From Pantoea coffeiphila (GTDB taxonomy: Bacteria; Pseudomonadota; Gammaproteobacteria; Enterobacterales; Enterobacteriaceae): a DNA stretch of 64,000 nt. The notes beneath the pieces were generated by a model, which made no database searches, had not been told where the DNA came from, and saw only the letters and a program-made list of their open reading frames with translations. The stretch lies in contig NZ_JAFBFW010000007.1 in NCBI RefSeq assembly GCF_016909495.1, positions 1-64,000 on the forward strand, in the 5' to 3' direction. The translations under genes were made by a program, and so were the position numbers. This document shows, piece after piece, positions 16,792 to 24,321 of the stretch; positions within the stretch are counted from its first letter, which is position 1; every line of letters starts with the position of its first letter.

Positions 16792-16983
16792 GGCTGGTTG
16801 TGCCCCCGGTCGGACAATCCGCAGCGCTGAGCGGAGGGAGGAAGCCAGGATTCGCCTGCAAGGACGCAGGCGAAAGGCCCAGCCGCGCAGGACGCGCGTC
16901 TGGGCCGGTCCGTCAGGCTGACGATCGAAGCGAAGGCACCGCAAAGCGGCGCGAGGACCGTCCGACCGGGGGCACAACCAGCC
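16792..16983. repeat. 24-bp perfect inverted repeat enclosing two hairpins
   Basis: Arms 16792-16815 and 16960-16983 are exact reverse complements (core TGCCCCCGGTCGGAC on the left). Inside are TTCGCCTGC-aaggac-GCAGGCGAA (16851-16874) and GGCCCAG..CGCGC-aggac-GCGCG..CTGGGCC (16876-16906), whose loops are the complement of the GTCCT loops upstream. No open frame with gene-like features lies inside. The 192-bp unit could be a MITE-like or REP-like element or a structured RNA. No target-site duplication is obvious. Confidence 0.85.
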
Positions 16984-16996
16984 AGCACCAACACCA

Positions 16997-17072
16997 GACT
17001 TTGCAAACGACCCTGCAAAAAAGTCTGCGCCAATATCTGACTTTACAAACGGCCCTGCACAAATGTCTGCGC
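16997..17072. repeat. Imperfect direct repeat, 34 bp at 42-bp period
   Basis: Copies 16997-17030 and 17039-17072 share the pattern GACTTTRCAAACGRCCCTGC followed by a conserved GTCTGCGC end. The second copy stops at the stop codon of the flavin oxidoreductase gene, which runs in from the other side. Confidence 0.75.
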
Positions 17073-17075
17073 TGT

Positions 17076-18176
17076 TTAATCAGCTAAACGATAACGCGCC
17101 AGCCAGTGCGCATACGGCGCAGGCAGCACCCACGACGGATCTTCAACGTTCAGCTTCTTCGCCAGAGAATACGGATAATGCGGATTCGCCAGATGTGCAC
17201 GGCCAATCATCACCAAATCCATCTGCTGCTCGGCAATCACCCGCTCCGCCACTTCCGCCTGCTCCACGCCCCAGGACGACGCCACCGGCAGGCCCGCCTC
17301 ACGACGTACCCGCTCGGCAATCGGTGCCAGGAAGCCCGGACCCCACGGAATGTTGGTTTCCGCAATAGTAAAGCCCACGCTCACGTTCAGCAGATCCAGC
17401 CCGCCCTGATGCATCAGGCGCGTCAGCTCAATCGACTCGCTCAGCGTCTGCTCGTCCTGGCCATCAAACTCCAGCACGCCGAAACGGGCTGTCAGCGGCA
17501 GATTCTCCGGCCACACCTCACGAACGGCGGCCAGGGTTTCCAGCAGGAAGCGGCTGCGGCCGGCAAAATCGCCGCCGTAAGCGTCGGTGCGCTGGTTGGA
17601 ATGCGCGGAGAAGAAGCTCTGCGCCAGATAACCGTGGGCAAAATGCAGCTCCAGCCACTCAAAACCGGCATCGCGCGCGCGGCGGGCGGCGGCAACGAAG
17701 TCACTTTTCACCCGGTTAATATCATCCAGCGTCATCGCCTGCGGTACGTTTGGCAGATGATGGCCGAACGCAATCGCGGAAGGGGCAATGGTCTGCCAGC
17801 CGCGGCTGTCGCCTTCGGCAATATGATCGTCGCCTTCCCACGGACGGTTAGCGCTGGCCTTGCGACCGGCGTGACCAATCTGAATGCCAGGGACGGAACC
17901 CGCCGCCTTAATCGATGCTGCAATACGCGCCATGCCTTCAGCCTGCTCATCGTTCCACAGCCCGGTACAGGCCGGAGTAATGCGGCCCTCCGGTGAAACG
18001 GCGGTGGCTTCCACAATCACCAGACCCGCGCCGCCACGGGCGATCGCCGGATAGTGAACCTGGTGCCAGTCGTTAGTCAGGCCGTCAACGGCGCTGTACT
18101 GGCACATTGGCGGCACTGCAATGCGGTTACGCAGCGTAACGTCTTTCAGTTTAAATGGGGTAAAAAGCGCGGACAT
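17076..18176 (-). CDS. NADH:flavin oxidoreductase, old-yellow-enzyme family (XenA/YqjM-like)
   Basis: A 366-residue FMN ene-reductase with a TIM barrel. It opens MSALFTPFKLKDVTLRNRIA and has Cys25 in PPMCQYSA, the redox-tuning cysteine of the XenA/YqjM ('thermophilic-like') class. Other family motifs are the substrate-binding GHAGRK, HFAHGYLAQSFFS and the late barrel motif MIGRAHLANP. It would reduce activated C=C bonds, quinones or nitro compounds with NAD(P)H. It lies downstream of a LysR gene on the same strand (115-bp gap), which probably regulates it or the divergent SRPBCC gene. Confidence 0.9.
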   Translation of the reverse strand: MSALFTPFKLKDVTLRNRIAVPPMCQYSAVDGLTNDWHQVHYPAIARGGAGLVIVEATAVSPEGRITPACTGLWNDEQAEGMARIAASIKAAGSVPGIQIGHAGRKASANRPWEGDDHIAEGDSRGWQTIAPSAIAFGHHLPNVPQAMTLDDINRVKSDFVAAARRARDAGFEWLELHFAHGYLAQSFFSAHSNQRTDAYGGDFAGRSRFLLETLAAVREVWPENLPLTARFGVLEFDGQDEQTLSESIELTRLMHQGGLDLLNVSVGFTIAETNIPWGPGFLAPIAERVRREAGLPVASSWGVEQAEVAERVIAEQQMDLVMIGRAHLANPHYPYSLAKKLNVEDPSWVLPAPYAHWLARYRLAD

Positions 18177-18291
18177 AGAAAACCTCAGTCATAGACGATC
18201 GAAGAACACGTGGCCTGTCGATAAGTGGCGATCACGGTAAGCGATGGCCACCGATAATCACTAAGCCGTATGTGCGATACGCACTGGCCGA

Positions 18292-19209
18292 TCACAGCGT
18301 GCTGGCGTCCAGCTCCAGAGTGGTAAACAGCAGGGAACGCAGCCAGCGGTGGCCGGGATCGCGATGGCTGCGTTCATGCCAGACCAGGGTTTTACTGAAG
18401 CCCGCCACCGCGACCGGAGGCGGCACCCACACCAGACCGTCGGCAGATTCTGCCAGCCTGCACGGCACCACGGCAATCAGATCGCTGCTGCGCAGGATCT
18501 GCGGCAGCACCAGAAAACTGTTTACCGCCAGCGTTACCCGCCGATGACGACCGATTGCGGCCAGCGCCTGGTCGGTCGCGCCGCGAAACTCGCGACCGCT
18601 GTGCGAAACCAGCGCGTGGTCCAGCGCACAGAAGCTATCCAGCGACAGCGCACCGTGCCGCAGGGCAGTGTGGTCCGGGCGCAGCAGGCAGACGTACTGC
18701 TCGTCAAACAGATGGCGAGCGTGCAGATCGGCAGGCGTGGTGTCCGGGGTGAGCAGCGCCATATCAATTTCGCCGCGCTCCATTTGCACCGCCAGCCGAT
18801 CGTTTTCCACCGGCTGCACGCTCACCTGCACGCCGGGAGCCTGCTGGCGCAGTGCGGCAATAAACGGCACCGCCACCGCGCTCAGCGCATAATCGGTTGC
18901 GGCAATGCTCAGCGACATCTGCGAACTGGCCGCATCAAAGACCTGCGGCTGCAACAGCTGGTCGATATCACCGAGGATCTGTTTGACCGACGCGGCCAGC
19001 GCCAGCGCCCGCAGCGTCGGGTTAATGCCGTGCTGGCCACGGGTAAACAGCGGATCGTCAAAATGCTCGCGCAGGCGGTTGAGCATGGCGCTTACCGCCG
19101 GTTGAGTGAGCGACAGGCGCTGGGCGGCCCGCGTCACGCTGCGTTCATCCAGCAGCGCATCCAGCGTTTTTAACAGATTCAAATCCAGCGTACGTAGGTT
19201 GCTGCTCAT
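18292..19209 (-). CDS. LysR-type transcriptional regulator
   Basis: A 305-residue regulator of the NodD/LinR-like LysR group (opening LRTLDLNLLKTLDALLDERS, then VTRAAQRLSLTQPAVSAMLNRL). The effector domain follows from about residue 90. It is divergent from the SRPBCC gene and upstream of the old-yellow-enzyme gene, and a TCAGATAT/ATATCTGA inverted repeat sits just ahead of its start. That arrangement fits a LysR regulator controlling one or both neighbours and itself. Confidence 0.9.
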   Translation of the reverse strand: MSSNLRTLDLNLLKTLDALLDERSVTRAAQRLSLTQPAVSAMLNRLREHFDDPLFTRGQHGINPTLRALALAASVKQILGDIDQLLQPQVFDAASSQMSLSIAATDYALSAVAVPFIAALRQQAPGVQVSVQPVENDRLAVQMERGEIDMALLTPDTTPADLHARHLFDEQYVCLLRPDHTALRHGALSLDSFCALDHALVSHSGREFRGATDQALAAIGRHRRVTLAVNSFLVLPQILRSSDLIAVVPCRLAESADGLVWVPPPVAVAGFSKTLVWHERSHRDPGHRWLRSLLFTTLELDASTL

Positions 19210-19231
19210 CGGTTCCCCGGCGGTGAGTGGG

Positions 19232-19258
19232 TCAGATATCAGAAATTATAATATCTGA
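19232..19258. promoter_or_regulatory. Probable LysR operator
   Basis: TCAGATAT-N11-ATATCTGA, an exact 8-bp inverted repeat, lies between the divergent LysR and SRPBCC genes, 23 bp from the LysR start codon. The T-N11-A core typical of LysR sites is present. Binding by the adjacent regulator is inferred. Confidence 0.65.
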
Positions 19259-19366
19259 AATAAAAAATGCTGATTGGTTTTATATCACCGTGCCGCACAT
19301 CATGCAGTGGTTTTCGGCAGGCGCATCCCGCGCTCTGGCCGACCAGACTCACCGAGAGGCAGCATC

Positions 19367-19867
19367 ATGAACGCAATTCACTGGCCGCAGGGCTACATTC
19401 CTGGCTTCAGCGACAACTTCGCCAGCAACGAAATGATTATTACCGGCGTCAGCGTCGCGGCGCTGTGGGACAAACTGATCGATACCGCCGCCTGGCCGGT
19501 TTATTACAGCAACGCCAGCGACATTCATTTCCACAACGGCAGCGGCCCGTATTTGACCGAGGGGACACGTTTCCGCTTCACCACGTTCGGCTTTGTGGTG
19601 GAAAGCGAAGTTAACGAGTTCGTCGCACCGGAAACCGGCAGCGCGGCGCGCATTGCGTGGCACGGCTGGTGCGGCGAGGGCGACAGTCGGCTTGACGTGC
19701 ATCATGCCTGGCTGATTGAGGCGTTGCCGGGTGGCCGCGTGCGCCTGCTGACCCAGGAAACCCAGAACGGCAAACCGGCGGTTGAGCTCGCTAACGCCCG
19801 ACCTGACCCGATGATCAACGGCCATCAGCAGTGGCTGGACGGAATGATCGCCGCGGCGCGAGCGTAA
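19367..19867 (+). CDS. SRPBCC-family protein (START-like ligand-binding fold)
   Basis: A 166-residue cytoplasmic protein of the polyketide-cyclase/SRPBCC type: an N-terminal amphipathic segment, a WPVYYSNASDIHF strand-helix typical of the fold, and a long C-terminal helix (MINGHQQWLDGMIAAAR). Members bind hydrophobic ligands or act as cyclases; no specific reaction can be assigned. The start chosen has gagaggc upstream; an upstream in-frame start 31 codons earlier would overlap the operator region. It is divergent from the LysR gene. Confidence 0.8.
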   Translation: MNAIHWPQGYIPGFSDNFASNEMIITGVSVAALWDKLIDTAAWPVYYSNASDIHFHNGSGPYLTEGTRFRFTTFGFVVESEVNEFVAPETGSAARIAWHGWCGEGDSRLDVHHAWLIEALPGGRVRLLTQETQNGKPAVELANARPDPMINGHQQWLDGMIAAARA

Positions 19868-19970
19868 TAAGCGAATCCTATCTGACGATAAGCGTAACCT
19901 TGCGGGTGCCGCGGCGGAATTCCGCTAGTTTATTAACGTTCTGAACCCTACGTTAATAAGGATGCCCGCA

Positions 19971-20909
19971 ATGAAACAACAGATACTGATTATTCAGCCG
20001 CTGATGCCCGCGCTGAGCGAAATGCTGCACCGCGACTACCAGTGCCATCGTCTGTACGAACAGCCCGATGCGGCGGCCTGGCTACAGCAGCACGGCCAGG
20101 CTATTCGCGCGGTCGCCACCCGGGGCGACGTCGGGCTGGCGGCGGAGGTGATGGCCGCGCTACCGGCACTGGAGGTGATTGCCGTCTTCGGCGTGGGCAC
20201 CGACGCTATTGATCTGGCCGCCGCCCGCGATCGTGGGATTACCGTGACCGTCACCGCCGATATTCTGACCGACGACGTCGCCGACCTTGCGCTGGGGCTG
20301 ATGCTCAGCGTCTCGCGGCAGATCGTGGCACAGGATGCCTTCCTGCGCGCGGGCGAGTGGGCAAACCGACCGCCGGTGCTGGGCAGCAAACTCAGCGGCA
20401 AGCGCGTCGGCATCCTCGGGCTGGGGCGCATCGGCTCGGCGATTGCCCGACGCTGTGCCGCCTTCGATATGTACATCGGCTACTGCAACAGCCGCCAGAG
20501 TGATGAACCCGGCTGGCAGCGCTTTAGCGATCTGCATCAGCTGGCGCTGTTCAGCGATGTGCTGGTGCTGGCGGTGCCTGGCGATGCGCGTAACTATAAG
20601 GTGGTCGATCGCGAAGTGCTGAACGCGCTGGGATCGCAGGGCGTGCTGATTAACGTCGCGCGCGGGGCGGTAGTTAATGAAGACGACCTGATCGCCGCGC
20701 TGGAAAATCACACCATCGCCGGAGCGGGGCTGGATGTGTTCGAAGGTGAACCGGCGATTGACCCGCGCTTTTTCGCGCTGGAAAATACGGTGCTGACACC
20801 GCATATCGCCAGCGCCACCGCCGAAACGCGGCAGGCGATGGCGCAAAACGTGGCGGATAATCTGGCTTCGTGGTTCGCTCACGGCAAAGCCATTACGCCG
20901 GTTGCATAA
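19971..20909 (+). CDS. D-2-hydroxyacid dehydrogenase (glyoxylate/hydroxypyruvate reductase-like)
   Basis: A 312-residue NAD(P)-dependent reductase of 2-ketoacids. The Rossmann motif is GILGLGRIGS. The catalytic residues of the family are visible in order: Arg in NVARGAVVNEDDL, Glu in GLDVFEGEP and His in LTPHIASAT. The ATG used lies 8 bases after aagga; an ATG three codons earlier overlaps that site. Substrate is probably glyoxylate, hydroxypyruvate or a branched 2-ketoacid. A hairpin terminator follows. Confidence 0.88.
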   Translation: MKQQILIIQPLMPALSEMLHRDYQCHRLYEQPDAAAWLQQHGQAIRAVATRGDVGLAAEVMAALPALEVIAVFGVGTDAIDLAAARDRGITVTVTADILTDDVADLALGLMLSVSRQIVAQDAFLRAGEWANRPPVLGSKLSGKRVGILGLGRIGSAIARRCAAFDMYIGYCNSRQSDEPGWQRFSDLHQLALFSDVLVLAVPGDARNYKVVDREVLNALGSQGVLINVARGAVVNEDDLIAALENHTIAGAGLDVFEGEPAIDPRFFALENTVLTPHIASATAETRQAMAQNVADNLASWFAHGKAITPVA

Positions 20910-20915
20910 CGAAAA

Positions 20916-20936
20916 AGGCACCCGCTATGGGTGCCT
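20916..20936. terminator. Bidirectional intrinsic terminator
   Basis: Perfect 8-bp stem AGGCACCC / GGGTGCCT with a 5-base loop between convergent genes. On the minus strand it is followed by TTTTTCG, so it best serves the RraA-like transcript; the plus-strand T-run is weak. Confidence 0.75.
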
Positions 20937-20968
20937 GTTATCAATGCAGGATAGTGTTCTTTTACCGC

Positions 20969-21661
20969 CTAGAATCGCCCGTCAATAATCTCCACCTGCT
21001 TGCTCTTCAGCGTTTCATCAATCCAGCCGCGCTCCAGCTCGCCGCGCTTCGCCAGCTCGAAGTTGCGTTCGTCGACGATCAGATACGCCTGCGCCGCTTC
21101 CAGAATCTGTGCCGCATCGCCGTGAGGGATGACGATCACCCCGTCGTGATCGCCGAGAATGATGTCACCCGGTGACACGTGAATATTGCCGCAGGCGATC
21201 GGCACGTTGATTTCACCCGGGCCATCTTTATACGGGCCGCCGGGCGTGATGGCGGCGGCATAAAGGTGGTAATCCATCTTGCCGATGCCTTCGATATCGC
21301 GGATCGGCCCATCCAGCACCAGCCCCTCAATGCCGCGCTGGCGGGCCCAGGTGGTCATCACTTCGCCCATCAGCGCCTGGCTGCGATCGCCCTCGTTGGA
21401 GACCACAATCACATCGCCTTTACCGGCCATATCCATCGCCTTGTGCAGCATCAGATTGTCGCCGGAGCGGGCCTTAACGGTGACCGCCAGGCCGCACATC
21501 ACCGCGTTACGCGGCGCGCTCATCAGGCGAATTTCGCCGGACAGCGCGGGCAGGCGGCTCATGCAGTCTGCCACCACGGCTGCGGGCAGCGCGCGGAACG
21601 CTTCGACGTAGCCGGCGGCTTCAAGATTACGTTGTAAGAAAATACGGTTTCCTGCGGACAT
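20969..21661 (-). CDS. RraA-like protein (HMG/CHA aldolase superfamily)
   Basis: A 230-residue member of the RraA/4-carboxy-4-hydroxy-2-oxoadipate aldolase superfamily. Visible signatures are the central GDVIVVSNEGD block, GLVLDGPIRDIEGI (the Asp/Arg pocket that binds the divalent metal and pyruvate in aldolases) and PGDIILGDHDGVIVIP. The retained R-D pair in the loop favours aldolase/decarboxylase activity over the RNase E-inhibitor role of RraA. It lies 18 bp downstream of an aminotransferase gene in the same operon, so both probably serve one catabolic route whose substrate is unknown. Confidence 0.85.
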   Translation of the reverse strand: MSAGNRIFLQRNLEAAGYVEAFRALPAAVVADCMSRLPALSGEIRLMSAPRNAVMCGLAVTVKARSGDNLMLHKAMDMAGKGDVIVVSNEGDRSQALMGEVMTTWARQRGIEGLVLDGPIRDIEGIGKMDYHLYAAAITPGGPYKDGPGEINVPIACGNIHVSPGDIILGDHDGVIVIPHGDAAQILEAAQAYLIVDERNFELAKRGELERGWIDETLKSKQVEIIDGRF

Positions 21662-21679
21662 AGCGATTCTCCTGATCGA

Positions 21680-22888
21680 TTATTTCAGCTGGCTGACGGC
21701 GGCGGCAATCTGGGCGGCCCCGGCCTGAAGCGTGGCAAGGTCTGTGGCAATAGAAAGTCGGAAGTAGGGCGAAAGTCCGTAGGCGGCACCGGCAACAACC
21801 GCCACGCCCGCGCTCTCCAGCAGCCACAGCACCACCTCACTGTCGTTTTTCAGCACCTGACCCTGCGCGGTGGTTTTACCCAGCAGCCCGCCGCAGTTGA
21901 CGTAAAGGTAGAACGCCCCTTCCGGCACGCGGCAGCTCAGGCCCGGCACGGCATTCAGGCGGGCGGCGATGTCGTCGCGGCGCTGGCGATACACTTCGCG
22001 GCTGTGGGTGATAAAGCCGGTGCCGCTGTTCAGCGCGGCTAAGGCGGCGGCCTGGCTGACCGAGCTGGCATTGCTGGTGGACTGCGATTGCAGCGTGCCC
22101 ATCGCGGTAATCAGCACTTTTGGCCCGGTGGCATAGCCGATGCGCCAGCCGGTCATGGCATAGGTCTTCGACACGCCGTTCACCACCAGCGTACGGTCGG
22201 CCAGGCGCGGCTCCACCTCCAGCAGATGGACGTTCGGGCTGTCGTCGTAGCGCAGATGCTCGTAAATATCGTCGGTCATAATCGCCAGATGCGGATAGTC
22301 CAGCAGCACATCCGCCAGCGCGCGCAGCTCGGCGCGGCTGTAGCTGGCACCGCTTGGATTGGACGGCGAATTGAGGATCAGCCAGCGGCAGCGGCTGGTA
22401 ATCGATGCCCGCAGCTGCTCGGCGGTCAGGCGGAAACCGGCTTCTTCCTGGCAGGTAATCACCACCGGACGGCCGTCGCAGGCCAGCACCATATCCGGGT
22501 AGGAAACCCAGTACGGCGCGGGGATCAGCACCTCGTCGCCGACTTCCAGCGTGGCGGCCAGCGCGTTGAAGATCGCGCTCTTCGCGCCGTTAGTGACGAT
22601 AATGTCTTCCGGCTTCACCGTCAGATGATTCTCGCGCAGGAACTTGGCGGCAATGGCCTCGCGCAGCGCGGGGGTGCCGTTATTCTGCGTGTAGCGGGTT
22701 TCGCCGTTGCGGATCGCGGCGCAGGCCGCCTCGCAGATTTCCGGCGGGGTGGCGAAATCAGGTTCACCGACCACCAGGTTAATGATGGCTTTACCTTCAC
22801 GCTTCAGGGCGTTGGCGCGATCGGACGCGCTGCTGCTGGGAGAAGGTTTAATACGCGTAACGCGGGCGGCAATGCGGATAGCACTCAT
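21680..22888 (-). CDS. PLP-dependent aminotransferase, class I/II
   Basis: A 402-residue fold-type I aminotransferase of the aspartate/aromatic type. The substrate-binding NSPSNPSGASYS, an Asp in IMTDDIYEHL and the Schiff-base Lys241 in VNGVSKTYAMTGWRIGYA are all present. The start follows ggagtgatc; a GTG two codons earlier is less likely. It is the first gene of a two-gene operon with the RraA-like protein and is divergent from nac. Which amino acid it deaminates cannot be read from the sequence. Confidence 0.9.
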   Translation of the reverse strand: MSAIRIAARVTRIKPSPSSSASDRANALKREGKAIINLVVGEPDFATPPEICEAACAAIRNGETRYTQNNGTPALREAIAAKFLRENHLTVKPEDIIVTNGAKSAIFNALAATLEVGDEVLIPAPYWVSYPDMVLACDGRPVVITCQEEAGFRLTAEQLRASITSRCRWLILNSPSNPSGASYSRAELRALADVLLDYPHLAIMTDDIYEHLRYDDSPNVHLLEVEPRLADRTLVVNGVSKTYAMTGWRIGYATGPKVLITAMGTLQSQSTSNASSVSQAAALAALNSGTGFITHSREVYRQRRDDIAARLNAVPGLSCRVPEGAFYLYVNCGGLLGKTTAQGQVLKNDSEVVLWLLESAGVAVVAGAAYGLSPYFRLSIATDLATLQAGAAQIAAAVSQLK

Positions 22889-23009
22889 GATCACTCCAGT
22901 CTGTTCCGGGATGTCTCTACGTTACGAATAAGCGGCGGGCGACGGTTAAGAGGAGTTTGTTCTGATTCAAGAGCAAAAGCTTATGGATGGGGCCCAACGA
23001 TAAGTAAAA

Positions 23010-23026
23010 CTCCCCGCAATGGTGCA
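23010..23026. promoter_or_regulatory. Candidate NtrC-binding site upstream of nac
   Basis: CTCCCCGCAATGGTGCA has a perfect right half (TGGTGCA) and a partial left half of the NtrC consensus TGCAC-dyad-GTGCA. It sits about 150 bp upstream of the predicted sigma-54 start, a usual enhancer distance. Confidence 0.5.
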
Positions 23027-23146
23027 GAACGCTGCTGAAAGCAAACGCTTGATAAATGGATGGATAGCGAAATAACACGATCTATCTCACTGTTTTACAT
23101 ATTAACTTTTTAGCTGTCCGGCTTTGCGGGGCAGTTAACACTCAGG

Positions 23147-23163
23147 CTGGTCCGGATCTTGCT
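23147..23163 (+). promoter_or_regulatory. Sigma-54 promoter of nac
   Basis: CTGGTCCGGATCTTGCT has the invariant GG and GC separated by exactly 10 bases and matches the -24/-12 consensus well (TGG..., TTGCT). It is about 55 bp before the nac start codon. nac is known to be transcribed by sigma-54 RNA polymerase with NtrC in Klebsiella and E. coli. Confidence 0.8.
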
Positions 23164-23216
23164 ACACTTCCGTTCACTTTTTCTTAACATTCTGTCCGGT
23201 GACGAGAGGTATGACT

Positions 23217-24140
23217 ATGAATCTCAGGCGGCTACGCTACTTCATCAAAATTGTCGACGTCGGCAGTTTGACCCAGGCGGCCGATATTCTGCATATCGCC
23301 CAGCCAGCCCTCAGCCAGCAGCTGGCTTCGCTGGAAAGCGAGGTCAAACAGCAGCTGCTGATCCGCACCAAACGCGGCGTTACGCCGACCGAAGCGGGCA
23401 GCATTCTTTATGCTCACGCCCAGGCGATACTGCGCCAGTGCGAGCAGGCGCAAAGCGCCATTGACGGCGCGGGCCTGGCGCTGAGCGGACAGGTGTCCGT
23501 CGGGCTGGCACCGGGTACCGCCGCCTCGCTGCTGGCGCTGCCGCTGATGGAGGAGGTACGTAAACAGCATCCCGGCATCCTGCTCTACTTTAACGAGAGC
23601 TTTGGCACCACCCTCAGCGAGCTGATCATGAGCGGGCGCATGGATATGGCGGTGCTGTACGGCAACCGTCAGATCCACGGACTGGCCTTTATTCCGCTGA
23701 TGAAAGAGGATCTCTATCTGGTGACGCCGCAGAGCGAAATCAGCTTCGGTAAAACCGTCACCCTGGAGCAGATCGCCCATCTTGAGCTGTTCCTGCCGCG
23801 CCCGTACAACATCATGCGCAAGCTGGTTGACGAAGCCTTCGTGCAGAAAAACCTCTCCTATAAAGTGAAGTGCGAAATCGAATCGGCCACCACCCTGGCG
23901 CAGGCGCTGGAGGGCAACCTTGGCGCGACCATTCTGCCGGAGTCCATCGCACGCAATATGGTGAAACAGTCCCGCGCGCGGATGTCGAAAATCGTTGAGC
24001 CGGGCATTCAGGCACCGCTGTCGTTCTGTACCTCCGATCATCTGCCGCTGTCCCAGCCTGCCGAAGCGGTGAAGAAAATCCTGCTGTCGCTGATGGCCGA
24101 ACGCACCCACGACAACCGACCGCTGACCCTGGTCAGCTGA
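23217..24140 (+). CDS. nac: Nitrogen assimilation control protein Nac (LysR family)
   Basis: A 307-residue LysR regulator that closely follows the Klebsiella/E. coli Nac sequence: MNLRRLRYFIKIVDVGSLTQ, HIAQPALSQQLASLE, QQLLIRTKRGVTPTEAG and GQVSVGLAPGTAAS are near-identical, and even the C-terminal LTLVS ending is kept. Nac couples sigma-54/NtrC control to sigma-70 promoters, activating catabolism of poor nitrogen sources under nitrogen limitation. The ATG used lies seven bases after gagagg. The upstream sigma-54 element supports the identification. The next gene cluster downstream is a nitrogen-compound catabolic operon with a NAC-type site. Confidence 0.93.
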   Translation: MNLRRLRYFIKIVDVGSLTQAADILHIAQPALSQQLASLESEVKQQLLIRTKRGVTPTEAGSILYAHAQAILRQCEQAQSAIDGAGLALSGQVSVGLAPGTAASLLALPLMEEVRKQHPGILLYFNESFGTTLSELIMSGRMDMAVLYGNRQIHGLAFIPLMKEDLYLVTPQSEISFGKTVTLEQIAHLELFLPRPYNIMRKLVDEAFVQKNLSYKVKCEIESATTLAQALEGNLGATILPESIARNMVKQSRARMSKIVEPGIQAPLSFCTSDHLPLSQPAEAVKKILLSLMAERTHDNRPLTLVS

Positions 24141-24149
24141 CATCACATA

Positions 24150-24181
24150 GCGGCCACCAGCCCGTTTCGACGGGTGGCCGC
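24150..24181 (+). terminator. Hairpin after nac (possible terminator)
   Basis: GCGGCCACC and GGTGGCCGC form a perfect outer stem around an inner CCCG/CGGG stem, 10 bp after the nac stop. There is no downstream T-run, so it may end transcription only weakly or stabilise the mRNA end. Confidence 0.55.
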
Positions 24182-24207
24182 AGTCACCACGCCGCCGTTT
24201 TTCAGTA

Positions 24208-24271
24208 ATAAGTCTGCCTTATCCCCCTAAAGCGAAACCCTCTTACAGACCGCCTGAAACGGCGGGATACA
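24208..24271 (+). promoter_or_regulatory. NAC-type site plus sigma-70 promoter of the pxp-like operon
   Basis: ATAAGTCTGCCTTAT (24208-24222) fits the NAC consensus ATA-N9-TAT. Downstream are TTACAG (24243-24248) and GATACA (24266-24271) with a 17-bp spacer. The predicted start (about 24278) places the NAC site centre near -63, almost the same as the -64 position of NAC at the Klebsiella hutU promoter. Sequence match and spacing are direct; function is inferred. Confidence 0.6.
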
Positions 24272-24321
24272 GTGTGGCTATCGCATTTTTCCGTTAGCGG
24301 ATATGAAGTTGAGGATGAGGA

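Noticed and set aside
24241-24300. Sigma-54 promoter for the pxp-like operon (GTGGCTATCGC)
   Set aside because: No GC follows the GG at the required 10-base spacing; a sigma-70 promoter with a NAC site fits better.
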